A stretch of 64,000 nt of DNA from Plantago ovata (GCA_028274465.1 CM051456.1:13047745-13111744); one strand, 5' to 3'; shown: positions 1 through 14,334, numbered from the stretch's first letter. Notes: generated from the letters alone by a model not told the origin. Translations and numbers: made by a program.

Positions 1-1003
1 ATAGTGGAGTATCGTTAGCTCCATATCCCCTGAAAAAGATTTTTTTCCCCCTCGAGAGCTCTGATAGTTTTTTTTTTTTTTTTTTTTTTCGAAAATAACT
101 GAATGATAGTTTTTGCAACTATATAGGTGATTATCTATCTAAAATAGGAAGTGGCCCTTTTTTGTCGGATGATGATGCTGAATTAGTATACTTTGGTACA
201 TGGTTTAATATGCCTTCTACTTATTAGACAATTGCCTACTGTGGTTAAATCATTTTGTAACAAATGATGGTGTAAACAACTCCTTAGGTTCGTCTTGTAT
301 CGACAAGAGCACTGGAATTCACTTGTAATTCCTCTTTAATTTAGTAGTAATATAAACCTGTGATTTTCCCGAAAGTAAAAGAGGGCAAGCATTGCACCGG
401 CCTTCTAATGATATATCCCATAGAATACATTGAAAATACATGTTTCAATTATATGTATCTATGGATAAAACTGAATGAAATTGTAGTATGGATAAAATTG
501 AAGTAAATCGTATCTTTAACCCAATATTATTGCTGAAAATTATCGAAATGAAACTACCTAGCAATCCTATCTCATGTGTGTGATCGTTGCTCGTATGACG
601 TTTTGAAAACTATATACTATAACATTGATTTTCAAGTTTCAGCATACATCATTCTCGTGAGATTTTAACTCTTCAAATCTGAGTAATGAAGTGTACAATA
701 TTACAATTATTAGAAATTGAGGGGGCAAATTTATATTTTGTGAAATTTTAGGGGTTTGAAAGGTTTTAGTGAAACGTAAATTATGAACATGCTCTTTTAC
801 TTGACCAAGCCACAGGATGAATTGAATGATCAGATCTGTACAGTTTACACCACCATTTCACCGGCTGCGATCCACCGGAAAATCCACCTACAATCTGATC
901 TGCAATTTTCGCAACTGGATTTACACACTCTTGCTCTTCTTCTTCTTCTCCACCTTTCTCCTCTTCCATTTTGTTTCAAGCACCACCACAAAATTCCGAG
1001 AAG
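1..1003 (+). promoter_or_regulatory. 5' flank and leader of VPS52
   Basis: AT-rich non-coding DNA upstream of the VPS52 start, with a poly-T run near 69-89. No convincing TATA box is visible. A pyrimidine-rich stretch (about 920-975) just before the start codon looks like a plant 5' leader. A short upstream ORF (ATG at 783) ends at 1007 and overlaps the VPS52 ATG in an ATGA arrangement. Whether it is transcribed is unknown. Confidence 0.4.
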
Positions 1004-4000
1004 ATGACTGAGGTGGCTGCTCCCCACCAATCAGTAAGCACTTCGTCCATTTCGTTACATTCTCAAGTACAATGTTAACTGTTCTAGCTCTAAGCTTTCG
1101 ATCATGATCTTATTATTTAATACTTAGGTTGATGCAAATGATGGAGCGAGGCCTGTACTAGATTTAGGAGCCTTCGTCGGCGAATTGGCCGTTGAGGATG
1201 ATGCACCCTCTCCGAGGTTTTGAAATCTTAATTCATTGTTTCTCTATTGAATTATTCCGATTGTTCTGGCGAAATTGATATTTGGTTATGTTTTGTTGGG
1301 GGTTTTAGTGATGATGTTTCACTGGAAGGACTGGAACAAGAGCTGCAGGATTGTGTAAATGATGATGTATGCTTATTCTACTGAACTTTAGGCATTTGTT
1401 TACTTAGTAACACTACCTTGCTCTTGTGTTGTGTGTGACTCCTGTGTTTTTTTTTTCGTTTTTGGTGTTCAAGGTAGTTGCAACGATATTGTCTAAAGGT
1501 ACGACATTACGAGACTACACTAAGGATGTCGAGAACAATCTACGGCAACATGAATTGGAGTCAATTGAGGTTCTGATTTGATTAAATGGTTTATTCATGT
1601 GTTGAAGTTTGGGACTGATATCATCTCTATTAGCTGAGTTTGCTCTTTTAATCTGTCAAATCAGGATTATATAAAAGAAAGTGACAATCTAGTCTCTCTA
1701 CATGAACAAATACGTGACTGTGATACTATATTGTCCCAAATGGAAAAGCTCCTCAGTGGATTCCAGGTATTACATTGTGTGCAGTCATTACTGTGACAAG
1801 TCGAAATGAACATTCTCTAGTTGAAGTTTTAGCTTTTTATTGGTTTATTGGGAAGTTGTGTCAGATACATGACACATTTCAATCGTCATTTGCTAGACCG
1901 AGATAGGCTCGATAAGCTCAGATATAAAGATCCTTCAGGAGAAATCTATGGACATGGGACTCAAGCTTAAGAATCGGAAGGTAATGTTTCTTTATTGCAC
2001 CCCCAGATTGATTTCTGGCTGGTCATAGTAAACTCTTGTACTTGTAGTTTATTTGTTTTAGTTCTGTAGGATCTTTGCTGCTTATGTAATGAAAGTTGGT
2101 CATGCATTATTGCTTAAATGGTGTTACCGTAAATATGTAGAAGAACTGTGTGGTCTAAGTACACTCCGGGCCCCAAATAATGGAAATTTACTCAGAAGTC
2201 ACTTCGTACTTACAGTAAATTGCATAAATTGTAGGTGACAGTTGAAACCTAGTCTACATCATGCTTCTTTTCTCGACCTGAGTTTTTGACAATGCAAACA
2301 TTTTATACGTCTGGTACTTCGCCTGCTGAGTGGTATTTGTGGTGGTGTATGGGAAAATATTAATTGATCTATTAACATATCATCTCTTTACGATTGATTC
2401 TATGTGTTGTCTTAGTTAGATATTAAGCATGACCCCCTCTGCCGCATTTGAAATGGATAATTTGACTTTTCGTGTCCGTCTTTGACCATGAATTACTTCT
2501 AATTTATAAGGGTAAAAGATTTAAAAGAGTTGTAACACAGAAGACAACAAAATGTACTATCATAACATAGTATTATGAGTAATTCATTGTCAAAGATGGG
2601 CACCAAATGTCAAATTGTCCATTTCAAATGGGACGGGGGGGGAGGGAGTATTATGATATAAAGTTCCGTATGTCCTCAAGATTTGAACTAATGATGGAAG
2701 CCAAATGAATGACTAATTGAGACTAGAATCTGTTATCTGTAAATTCTCTCAGTTGGTATCAATTCATGTCAGTTTTGACTTTATAATGAGCGAAGATTTT
2801 GGTTTACACCTTAAAATTGTACACGGTTATTCTTATGTTAAACGGGTAATATGGTCAACAAGGAAATGTCTCTTGAAACCTGGCTTTTGGGGAAGTTTTT
2901 GCATCAAAGAAAGATACTGAAATTGTCCCCTACTGAACAGAGAGAACACTAATTGTTACTAGAAACTGTCACTTTGTCTACTGGCCACCAGAGGGTTTCA
3001 ATCAGCGCCGTACTGTTTTCTGAGTAATTTGTGTTATAACATTTAAATTGCTCAAGTTAAGTATAGTGAGCCTAAACTATATTATTGGCGAGGAAGTCAG
3101 ATGTCCTTTCATCTTACGTCTCTTTGATTTCTCTTTTCATAGTTTCCCAATGGCTGCCATATACGTTAGGTGTAATGTTATTGATGGCCCTCAATCTGCT
3201 TGGTGGTACTAGCCCCATCCATGATTGATAGGCCTAAATTGCTGAAGTTAAGTATAGTGAGACTAAACTACATTATTGGCAAGGAAGTCAGTTTAGCCTT
3301 ACATCCCTTTGATTTCTGCTCCCTTCATTTCCCAATGACTGCCATATACGTTAGGTGTAATGATATTGATGGCCCTCAATCTGCTTTGGTTTGTCTATTT
3401 CTGTTTGATGACTTATTCAGAACTGGTCTTCGTAATTTGCCAGGCCGCAGAATCAAAACTGGCTAAGTTCGTCGAGGAGATAATTATCCCCCCAAGGATG
3501 ATCGATATAATAGTTGATGGAGAGGTATGTCAAGCTACTATTGCTTTGGTTCTTTCATCTTTTTGGTAGGTCTTTTATTCTTTCGCTTAACATCTGAATC
3601 TGTCATCTTTGGTTGCATCACTGAGACCTTTTGTGCAACTTCTTTTTACACTTGCCATCTTAACATGAGTATTTTTATCAATGTTTAACTGATTTAAAAA
3701 GTATCTCCATAAGTTGCTTTTTATCTTGTTTAGATGATGTTGTACAACTACAAGGGCGATGTTCATTGTAGAATATTATCATTCAAGGAGATCTAAAGTG
3801 AAGATAGCATGAGTATTTAAGTACCGGACTGATTGTTATGATACTGTCCATGTGGATTTCCAATTTATGGAGAGGAATTGGAATTTGATTTATACAATCT
3901 AGTTGTGACAGTTAACATCAACTAAATGTCATTTATGGCCGTGTAAAAGTAGTTAGCCCTTCATATCTTTGTATCACACTATCAGTTTTTACATTTTCTA

Positions 4001-7000
4001 ATACAAATTTTAGTGGTTCCTTAATTCTGTTTATATTTCTAATAATATAATTTAGCACATCACATCATTTATGTGGTCTATGTTCTCTAAGATATAGTAC
4101 TTACTAGGTTGCTTGTTCCTGTTCAACTTTTGAATATCCACTTCTGATCACTACACAGTGTTTTGTTGCTACAACCTTTTCCATCAGTTTAACACTTTGT
4201 ATTCTAAAAGTAGGATTTCAGATCTTATTCATATGGCCATTTTTGGCCTTCGGTATTAGGTGATATTAATGTCTTTATTAAGTATTTGATCAGTTGTCTT
4301 AACTGCTGTGTTTATATTCATAATTACAGGTGAATGAAGAATACATGAGGACACTTGAGAATCTGAGTAAAAAGTTGAAGTTTGTTGAAGTTGATACCAT
4401 GGTGAAGAGTTCTAAAGCTATAAGTGATGTTCAGACTGAATTAGAAAAACTTCGTCAGAAAGCAGTTTCTAAGGTATGGATAATCTAAATTATCATTAAA
4501 TTTGGAATCACTACCGGCTGTGGGAGTGGGGCAACTTCTACTGAGAATAGAAATCAGTATCAGGATTTACCCTTTAATCACCCTGATTTGGCCACATGAT
4601 GAGTCAAGAATATTTGGAAATTCAACTGAGTGATGGTCAAAATTTATAAGCATATTCACATAATAATCTTTTTATGTTGCAAATTGCTGAGAGATTTTTT
4701 ACCAGATAACTATTTACATGGTTGATTAACAAATCAAGAACTACAATTTTTCAAGGAAGCCATTGCAGATTTAATGATTTATTTTCAAACATTTTTCTTC
4801 AAAGTTGAATAAGATTGTGTCTCTGTGAAACCTTCAACTTGTCTTCTATACTGATCGAAAACTTCAAATCCTCAACTACTTCGCCTTATTGTTTGGAACT
4901 CAAATCCAAGAATTTCTACCATCATATTCTCATTTCTTTTTTGTGCCTTCTGGATAGGTATTTGACTTCTTGGTTCAGAAACTTAATGCACTAAGGAAGC
5001 CAAAGACAAACGTTCAGATTCTTCAACAAAGTGTACTTTTGAAACACAAGTAAGTCGTGTTGGATGAGGATAAACTATTGTTTATGTGCCTGATATAATT
5101 TCATGAGTAAACAGCAGCCTATTGTTGAACCTTCAGTCATTCCTTTGTAATATTTTTTTAATGTTATTGGTTTGATGGTGATAAACATGCATGTGACACA
5201 ATTCAGCGTCTATCAACTACTTCATTCAAGTTAAACAATATATAACTTGGCTGTGGTGCTGAGACTTGAATAAATATCGGAAGTGAGGTAGACTTTTGTA
5301 GGAAATCTCTGCCTTGGTTAGTATGAGTGACTTATGGAGAAACTTCATATTTGGTAGTAATAGATATCCTTCTAGCCCTGATCTATTTATATATTGTCTA
5401 CTCTTTATTTAGATTACTTGAATTCCCCAACATTAGATGACATGCTTCATTTGGTTATTTGCTTCTTTATTTAAAGGTCACTATAATAGACATGCATAGG
5501 TAGTTTATTACATATATACTTCCACTAAGTTTCAACATGCTGATGGCTTTTAGTATGCAATTAAGGGAGTATCTTTGTTCTGAAATGATAACAGTGGTCT
5601 CGGCAAAATTTTCTGGCCATTGGATTCCCTATGCCTCTTATTTTCCATGGTCAACGGACCTTGAGCTATTATAGCAAAGGAACTAATACTGTACCATGCA
5701 AAATTTCAACTCTCTAACAGTAATGATTATTCCAGAATTGTGTATTTGATGTTACTTGTGAAATTATTTCTGATCTAGTAGTATTTATCTCTTGCATATA
5801 TTTTCTCTGGTAGTAGTGAACATTCAGGTAGTAATCTCTAGGGAGTTCCAATTGTCTTTTATAGTGGAGAACTTGTTCCAGACACAGGCACTTATGGATT
5901 TATTAGCTTTTTTCTAGTTATTTCATTATAGAAGTTCATTTTGCAACAACCTTCTCTGTCAATATGCAGATTTGTGATCTTGTTTCTCAAGGAGCATGGA
6001 AAAGAGGTATATCTTGAGGTTCGTGCAGCCTATATTGACACAATGAACAAGGTAATTGGCTTTGTATTTATCTATTGGGAACTGCACATACCGTCATAAC
6101 ATAACTCTTGACTTTAGGTTACGTCACACAGAAGTTATTGTGAACCTTGAACCTTATGATATTCTTAATATTCTTTCTTCTTCATGAAGTTGTAAATTGA
6201 ATTCTTATAAAATTGCAACTAAAATTGAATCTTTACATCTACTCTGTATGTGGTGTATTCAGGTAAATTCTAATTCTTATCATTGATTGATGATGTTTGA
6301 TGGGTGTGCCTGTTTGATAGTTCTTTCTATTCAGCCTTTGAAATAAATGAAGATATTTTGAGGGAGAGGAAATCACCAAAGAAACTAAAAGAAAAGAAGA
6401 GAGTGAGAGAGAAAGAAAGAAAGAAAGAAAGAAAAAGAAAATTGACTAGTTTTACTTTACCCTCAGTTTCCTTTTGTACTCTCTCCATTGTAGGCAGACT
6501 ATATTGCAAGTTCCTCTGTTTCAATTTCCAGGTTCTTAGTACAAACATCAGAGCTTATATTCAAGCACTAGAGAAGTTGCAGTTGGACATAGCAACAGCG
6601 AATGATTTGATTGGTATTGACACTAGAAGCAATAGCCTTTTCTTGAGAGGAAGGGAACCTTTGAAAAACCGGTCTTCTGTTTTCGCTGTGGGAGAAAGAA
6701 TAAATATTCTCAAGGTCTGAATCCGTTATGCGCTGCTTTATTGCCTCTTTTTGAAGTCATTCTGCATTTTTTTCGTTGATGTCATAGTTGAGTGTTCTCT
6801 CTCTCCATGTGAATGACTAGTCTATAATGTCATACTTTTTCTATTTTTTATCATCAATTTTAGCCCAGTTGTACATCGGAAAGAAACTCAATACGTATGT
6901 GTTTATGATGTCTTCGACTTACAGGCATAATAGTATGTCAAATTACTTCCTGTTAATTATCTAAGATGAAAAGGAAACCACTCACTTGTCTGCCCAACTC

Positions 7001-10000
7001 CTTAAAGGTCTAATAAATTGTGCATTTGGGACGTTAATCCTCAATTTCTCATACTTGGACCATATAAAGTCAACATTCATATGTGAGGAAACTGTCATTT
7101 GTTCTTAATCATTAATTCGTCCGGGTACTATGATATTCAGTTATATAATAATGACTAAATAATTTAAGCATGGGCTGTGCTGGTAACTGCAATTGAAGCA
7201 GCATCATCCCTTATATTTCCTACAGAACTCTTTTTTTTTTTGAAATAAATTTAAAAGAGGAAAAATAAAGGGAGTACTTGTATGTATGAGAGATAGTATA
7301 TGTATCATCTACACTCTTCAGTAGTATTAAATCATGTAATCACAATCTATATTAGGGGGTACCTATCCATAGGAGAGATAGTACATGTATCGTGAACATA
7401 TTCTCCAAGAACGACATTTTAAATTCATTAAGCTTATGTATATCAATAATTTGGCTGACAAGGTTGTGGTGTGCTGTGTCTTTATGGATATCACTTATTT
7501 GCCTGTCAAGTTAGAGGGTTGCACATAAACAGTGTCTGCATGAAACAAACTGAGCTCATGACTGTAGATCCTTTAATAAAAGATTATTATCAAATACAAT
7601 CAAGAAACAGGTTAATCATTTGGGTCTCATCTGTACCCCTGAAATATACTCATGTACTTTTATATTGTTCTAAGGCATTGAAATATCCCGACAAAAGTTT
7701 TCCTAATGCATTTCTTATTCTCCACAAATTACGTAATGATATGGATTACCAGTAACAGGATCCCTCTTGACAATGAGATTATAGATACTTCCTCCTATAG
7801 ATGATTAAGGAATTTGGTTGTACAGTGGTGCTTAGAAGGCAAAGTAATATTCTTATAGTATATAGTAGATCTGGCCTATTAGACTTTGTGGTTGAAAATT
7901 ATTCATATCACTTGAAAAGTACGAACTCATCAAAATTCCTTTTTTTTTTTTTTTTTCATGTGATGTGGATGAATTTTATCCACAAGGTCCATGAATTATA
8001 TATATATAGACCTGGCCGATGTAAGAGATCCTGATGGGAACTTGGGAACGCATTGTTTTAATGATTTTTTCACTGTGACTAATGCTAATAATTAATCAAA
8101 GTCTCACTCAGTGCAAAGGAGTTGTGTGCTATGTTCATATCCATTAGCTATTCGAATAAAACTTAGCTATTTGAGACTCATTTTTAACAGGAAATTGATG
8201 AGTCTGCATTGATTCCACATATAGCTGAAGCCAATTCCAAAAAGTTCCCATATGAAGTCCTATTCAGGAGTTTGCACAAGCTGCTAATGGATACAGCTTC
8301 TTCAGAGTACCACAGCATCTTCTTTTTTACAGTTCTAGTTGGAGTTTACTTTGTAATAATGTTATATTATTGTATTAATGATGTGCTTGGTTGTCTCAGA
8401 TATCTATTCTGCGATGAATTCTTTGGAGAAGAATCTATGTTTTATGACATATTTACAGGTAATTGTTGTATCTTGAATCCTGCATTAGCATAATATTAAA
8501 AAAAGTCTATATTAAAATGTTCTTGATTAAAATGAATTAGAATTTTTTATATAAAAAAATGCTTCACTTAATTTGTTGTTGCGGCAGAACTTTCCTAGAG
8601 CTCATATTTAATTATGATAGCGGTTAGGGGTTGTAACCCCGTGATATGTCTGATAAAATGCTTCATTTGCTATTGTATCAGGGCCTTTCTCAGTGATCGA
8701 CGAACACTTGAATACGATCCTTCCAAATTGTTTTGATGCAATTGGTCTGATGCTCATGATACGCATCATATATCAGCACCAGGTACCTTTCTGAACAATG
8801 TCTTTGAATCTTGATTGAAATTGATGCGGCCACTAATTTTATCATGAAATGTAGTAGTATCCTATAAGAAATTCAGTTGATTGTATCATTAAAATTTTAG
8901 TGTTCGAAGTTTATTATTATAAGAATATAATGCTGGGCTGATTATTTTCATTGAATTGAGTCAATTGACAACTTGTGTGGAAATAATTGATTTTGGTCAA
9001 GCAACTTTTTGGTTTCTATGATGACATTAATTTTTTATTGCATGTGGGTGGGTGTGTGGGATGCTGTGATGCAACATACTTGGATGATTCTCTACTAAAA
9101 AAGTATAAAATTTCTGAAGTTTAGTTTTGTTCAATTCAAATTCTAATATGTATACGGCTTCAAATTTGAATATGAAGTATTATGACTTATTAAAGCTTTA
9201 GCAATTATTTCCGCATGATATCTTGCACATTTTTCTGCTTGGCTGCTTGGTCCTTTTAGCTTGTTATTGCAGCAAATAAGCTATTTAGGATTTGATTGCA
9301 GCATATTCCTTTTCTCTGTCTATGCATGTGTGAGGCTGATTTAACTTGTGGCACTGTATTGGAAGTTATGATTTTCAACTGCTGTTATTCTCAAGTGTTG
9401 CATATATGCACATGAAGTGGATGTTGGTTCATTCTTAAATTGGATTCTGTTCTTTCTAACATTGGATTTTTATCTTTTCTTCCTCAGCTTATAATGTCTC
9501 GGCGAAGAATACCATGTCTAGATTCATACCTGGATAAGGTACATATCAGCATCCTTTCCTTTAAGAAATATTACATTGATGCGGTAATGATGATTGATGA
9601 AGCTTTCCTTTACACCTTAGGCATGAGGTCGTGATCCTATACAAGCACACTTCACTCAATACTACTAGATTACCCCAGCTTATAGCTGTGATCGATAACT
9701 TAGTGCATTATCATGCTCAAACAATTATTTTGTGTTGGGGTTTTATGTATCTTTGTTTGTGAGCTCAAAATGGCTCATGTCAATCAATAGGCATTAATGA
9801 ATTTGTGCAGGTAAACATTTCTCTATGGCCACGGTTCAAGATGGTGTTTGATATGCACCTCAGCAGCCTTAGAAATGCCAATATCCGGACTTTGTGGGAA
9901 GATGATGTGCATCCACATTATGTCATGCGGCGTTATGCTGAATTTGCAGCTTCATTAATTCAGCTCAATGCTGATTATGGAGATGGTCAGGTATTTATAA

Positions 10001-11482
10001 GAAGAAGAAAAAGAAAGATTACTTGCAGCTTTTCAATTTTGCCAACTGTTGAGTAGATTAAAACATAGCTTGTCCTCATGCCAAATTATTTTACAGCTTG
10101 AACTAAACTTGGATAGGCTACGGATGGCAGTGGATGATTTGCTAGTCAAGCTCGCCAACTTGTTCCAGAAACCAAAGCAACAGACAGTGTTTCTTATAAA
10201 TAATTACGACATGACAATTGCAGTATTGAAGGTATAGTCCATTAGACTTTCAGCTGATTGATTTTGAAGCTACGGAGATCTCTGATGTTGTAATCTAGGT
10301 GTGGGAGGGTGGGTCACGAGAATAAAAATAACCCTTGGCTTTTTTACTCCCCTGTAATTCTTGATCCGTAGAACCAAAATCTAGATAACTTCCCCATTAG
10401 GCAAATTGGCATACACATCCATAATACCTTTATTACCGTACTCACCTGGTTAAAACCTCTGTATTTGTTTTTCTCCGGTATGGCGGTATATACTTTGTTT
10501 GGTACTAAAAGGTTCACTGCATTTCAGGAAGCTGGCCCTGAAGGTGGGAAACTTCAAATGCTTTATGAAGATCTGTTGAAGAGCAATACAGCCATCTTTG
10601 TGGTAATTCTTAAAAAAAATTAATGGATTTATTACAGTGCACTTGAGCAGTAAAGTTCAAATTATTTAAAGTTTTGAAGTTAAGCTCACTGGGTTTATTA
10701 TTCCACAGATGATATTACACCCAAAAAACACAATGCATTTATCCTACTTTAGTTTGATGGCTACCCCATCGTACATTGATACCCAAAAGAATTCAAAATC
10801 TTAATCTGCTTTTGATGGGTTTTCCCAATTTGCGCAATGGCTTGGAATCAGACATACTATGTCTTCCTAGATAGGATAATGGAACCTTGATAATAGAGAA
10901 TTTTTTATCTAAGATACGTAATGCCCGTGGCATTGAAAGTTTGAGTTTAATCAGCCACAGGTGCTTTATCCAGATTTCTCTTGTTTGTTTAATTTCTGGA
11001 TGTTTATTTTTTATTTTTAAATGCAGGAGGAAGTACTTGTGGAGCACTTCAATGAGCTGATCAAATTTGTGAAGACAAGAGCCTGTATGTGTAACAATAT
11101 CATATCTTTTAATCTCTTTCGATACAAATATACATTCATTACTCCCGATGATTGACTTATCTACCCTGCATTGTTAGCTGAGGACTTGAGTTCAGGATCC
11201 GATCGTGCAATCACTGTCGCTGAAGTGGAGCCAATTGTGAAGGACTTCGCAAGCAGATGGAAAGCTGCAATAGAGCTGATGCACAATGATGTCATAACCT
11301 CATTCAGCAACTTCCTGTGTGGCATGGAGATTTTAAGAGCTGCACTGACTCAGTTATTGCTATACTACACCAGGCTATCTGACTGCATAAAGAAAGTTAA
11401 CGGTGGATCAGTGCTGAACAAGGATTTGATTTCCATATCATCCATAATGCATGAAATTAGAAAATACTCGAGGACCTTTTAG
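1004..11482 (+). CDS. VPS52: VPS52, GARP/EARP tethering-complex subunit
   Basis: Vacuolar protein sorting-associated protein 52 (Arabidopsis POK/TTD8 family). It is a subunit of the GARP/EARP complex, which tethers endosome-derived vesicles at the trans-Golgi and is needed for pollen tube growth. Exons: 1004-1033, 1128-1216, 1309-1366, 1474-1569, 1665-1766, 1897-1980, 3444-3524, 4330-4473, 4958-5049, 5970-6051, 6532-6714, 8191-8306, 8400-8458, 8682-8782, 9488-9538, 9811-9990, 10097-10231, 10528-10602, 11027-11084, 11178-11482. All introns are GT-AG and all phases close, giving 706 aa, the usual plant length. Landmarks are IEDYIKESDNLVSLHEQIRD in the N-terminal coiled-coil region, the PPRMIDIIVDGE block, RAYIQALEKLQLDIATA, LWEDDVHPHYVMRRYAEFAA, and the C-terminus EIRKYSRTF. 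The start is the first ATG that gives the acidic N-terminus spliced in phase to VDANDGARP. The exon boundaries are inferred from splice consensus and family similarity. Confidence 0.95.
2433..2648. mobile_element. Stowaway-type MITE in VPS52 intron 6
   Basis: The two ends are inverted repeats. The left arm reads CCCCCTCTGCCGCATTTGAA and continues through a block ending TTTGACCATGAATTA. The right arm, read in reverse complement, begins CTCCCTCCCCCCCCGTCCCA and then carries the same TTTGAAATGGACAATTTGAC and ATCTTTGACAATGAATTA blocks. The right end abuts TA (2649-2650); the left TA is degraded. About 216 bp, no coding capacity. The CTCCCTC terminus and TA target fit the Tc1/mariner-related Stowaway class. 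Confidence 0.7.
3048..3391. repeat. Tandem duplication in VPS52 intron 6
   Basis: Two copies of a segment of about 155 bp lie side by side at about 3048-3206 and 3239-3391. Shared blocks are AAGTTAAGTATAGTGAG, ATTATTGGC-AGGAAGTCAG, GCCATATACGTTAGGTGTAA and GATGGCCCTCAATCTGCT. The second copy ends about 50 bp before the acceptor of exon 7, so the duplication extends the intron up to the splice region without touching coding sequence. Confidence 0.85.
6359..6441. repeat. Purine-rich GAAA microsatellite
   Basis: A GAAA/GAGA-rich tract in VPS52 intron 10, about 90 bp before the acceptor of exon 11. It is low complexity and strongly strand-asymmetric. No gene is implied. Confidence 0.8.
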
Positions 11483-14334
11483 TAGTCAGTATTATGCTTT
11501 CTTTTGTAGAGGAACTATATGTCGAGCTGTAATGTGTAATTGTGTATGCATACATATGATCTTGGAGAACAAGTTCTTTGTCAGTTTCATGGCATGTAAG
11601 ACTTGCATTTTTGTACCTGTTTGACATGATTTGGTGGAGACAGACTTCGATGAAATGTGTGTATATTATGAGTTTGAGATTATAATATGTAGTCGTATTC
11701 ACGTGAAATGCACATGAGAGGCCTGGACGTAATGTTGATTATACTAATGTTGTCAACCTGACACTACATTTTCTTTAAATCTTTGTTTGATGAGTAGTTA
11801 AATTAGATCATGAAACCATCTATCACGCTTCTCCCTCCGCAGGTACTCTTGCTATTACGGTATTACCTACGTCACATTAATAAAAGTCTTAATAAAATGG
11901 TAGTAAAAGTACTATCTCACAGAAGTAATTAATATTATTCCCATACCTGTTCATTTACGTACTGTATATCACTCCCTCTCGATTTTGGATTTAAATTTGT
12001 GGAACCTACTGCATATGTAAAGAGACCCATTTATTGTGAAAAAAATAGGAACGAATTCCTCATTTAATTTACTTATTCATGAATTCGGCTTCATATGAAA
12101 ATGAAAATCATAAAAGCGTATCTAGCTAATAATAAAAATAAATGCAAGTGAGTTCATTTTACGGAAAATTACATTCTAGTGATAGTTTTCAATCTTTATT
12201 ACACAATAATGATGCCAAAATGTTTACTTACATTAATAATTAATAATACTGTAAAATCATCTTTATTACTTCTAGGTGCCAAATTCCATTGAAATTTACA
12301 AATCCTATGACTAAAATACCCTTAACTATCTTAATTTTTTTGTAAATGTAACTCCCATGCACGTAATAACCCATACCATTAATTATGCTATTAGCATAAA
12401 TATATCAAGTAAATAATGGACCAAACATAGATTAATATGCATCAAGCCATCAAGTATCGGAGGTCACGTCAGACTTGCTCCTTTTTAATTTTTATCTCTT
12501 CACCATTTAATTTGATCATGTATTTAGCTTTCTCTTCACCATATAATTTGATCATGTATCTATCTCTCAAGTAAAAACATGAGTTTTGGCCAATGATGTA
12601 CCTTGTTCCTTACTAGGTACCATTATAAGTTATACTACTCCATGTACCCTCTAAGTTATCATGCATGCACCATTATTATACCATTTTATAACATACTTCA
12701 TGTACCATATTTATATTTCAGGCGCGCGGTTTGCATGTACTACTCAACAATGAACAATCATGTATCTTAATTGTTATGTACCATATGAAAAGTATTTACG
12801 AGGCATGTTTAACAACCATATAACAATATTGTAGTGAAATCATGTACCATGCATGATTGGTTTGAGAAGTTCGAAGTTTATAGATACTACCAGAAATCAT
12901 GTACCAATTAATTTTAGTCATATATTTTTGTTGGTGATCATACGATCTACTATACACCGATAAGGTAACGTTCAAAACTCGTATTACAAAAAATATGAAT
13001 GCTTAAGCGTAGAATTTTTGAAATTCATGTATTATGGTAACTAACCATGTAGAATTGATAATTACCCCTCAAAACATTAGAGTATAGAACAAGAATATAC
13101 CATTGCACTATTATCTTTCAGTATATACAAGTAAATTATGAACAATTTTTCATCCCTAAGCAACTCAATATGCATTGCATGTATAATCAAAATATAAATA
13201 GATACTCTTATGGCGATCCGATCTTGACTTTTCTCTTCCGCTAGAAATTGATGATGGAAGTTTGATATCTTAAGTATAGAGTATCCTATGCCTGAGATGG
13301 GTTCACAGTTATAGACATGTCGAGCAAAGCATGCACCACCGCCATGCCCAACATGTATTATGGATTATGGTATAAAATCGAGTTTCTAAATCAGAATAAA
13401 AACACAAGAAGCATAAGTATGATCCAAGAACCACCAGATCTGGAGAATTTCACAAAAAATCAAAATGGTACCTAATTTGAACAAGAATGAAGATAGAGAC
13501 ACAGAACAATAAGCATCAAAGACATTTAGAATTAACCAGGACGACTCGTCTCGGTATCAGAATTGGAAATACTCCCATGACCATTCTATTAGTACCTAAT
13601 TAATGGGTGTAGTATATTTGGTACTTGATTTGCTTATGTTGATTTTGGTTTGATCGATGCAATTCATATGTATAAAATGTGAGCTACATTTTGACTAGAT
13701 TTTAGCTAAAATGTAGGGATATATACTATATATACAGAAATGGAGATTTTAAGGATTACTAAAATGTAGTTAAGATGCTAAAATGTGAATGTAATTGACC
13801 CTTGATTTTATTGAGATGCGAATTTTACTTTGAAAGTTTTTATGAGTGATCTCTATTGAGAGGCTCATCCCCATTAGTACATCCTACTACCAGGATCACG
13901 AGCATTCCCCGTTCAATGTATAAAGCATTGAAATGAATGTATTCTACTTTTGACACTCCCTGTATGAAATAATACAAATGTTACAAATAAGCCCCTAATT
14001 ATCCTCGGACTCTCAGCTTAGTTCTAATTATCCTCCATTAGCATAATAATAATAGTAAAGACTTAATTAGATGAAAATGAAATGCTTGGGGTTGGGGGTT
14101 GGTAAATTGGTTGGTAACCATGGCTGTCAGTGGCCAATTAACAAAGCCACTGTCACTCACCATTCACCAACCTTCCTGGGTGGTCCCCTATAATTACGCG
14201 CAACACACAGATCTCAATTCTGATCCACATCTCCTCGACTCCATAGCCATAAAACCCCCCCAAAATTCTGTCGGTCGGCAGTACACACTCACATGCCACC
14301 TCTCTTCTACTAGTTCCATTAGCACGAAGAAGAA
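11483..14334. other. Intergenic region between VPS52 and MTHFR
   Basis: The first few hundred bases probably hold the VPS52 3' UTR; AATAAA-like signals occur near 11876-11897. The rest is AT-rich with no supported gene. The word ATGTACC recurs six times between about 12595 and 12905. The last 100-200 bases before 14335 are C-rich and look like the MTHFR 5' leader. Confidence 0.6.
12594..12910. repeat. Clustered ATGTACC words
   Basis: ATGTACC occurs near 12596, 12642, 12711, 12776, 12842 and 12899, mostly preceded by TC or C (CATGTACC). The spacing is irregular, about 45-70 bases, so this is not a clean tandem repeat. It could be an eroded satellite-like array or chance enrichment in AT-rich DNA. 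Confidence 0.45.

Noticed and set aside
1864-1896. Possible extension of VPS52 exon 6 upstream
   Set aside because: Reading through gives stops; the acceptor at 1895-1896 restores the family sequence EIGSISSDIKILQEKSMD in phase.
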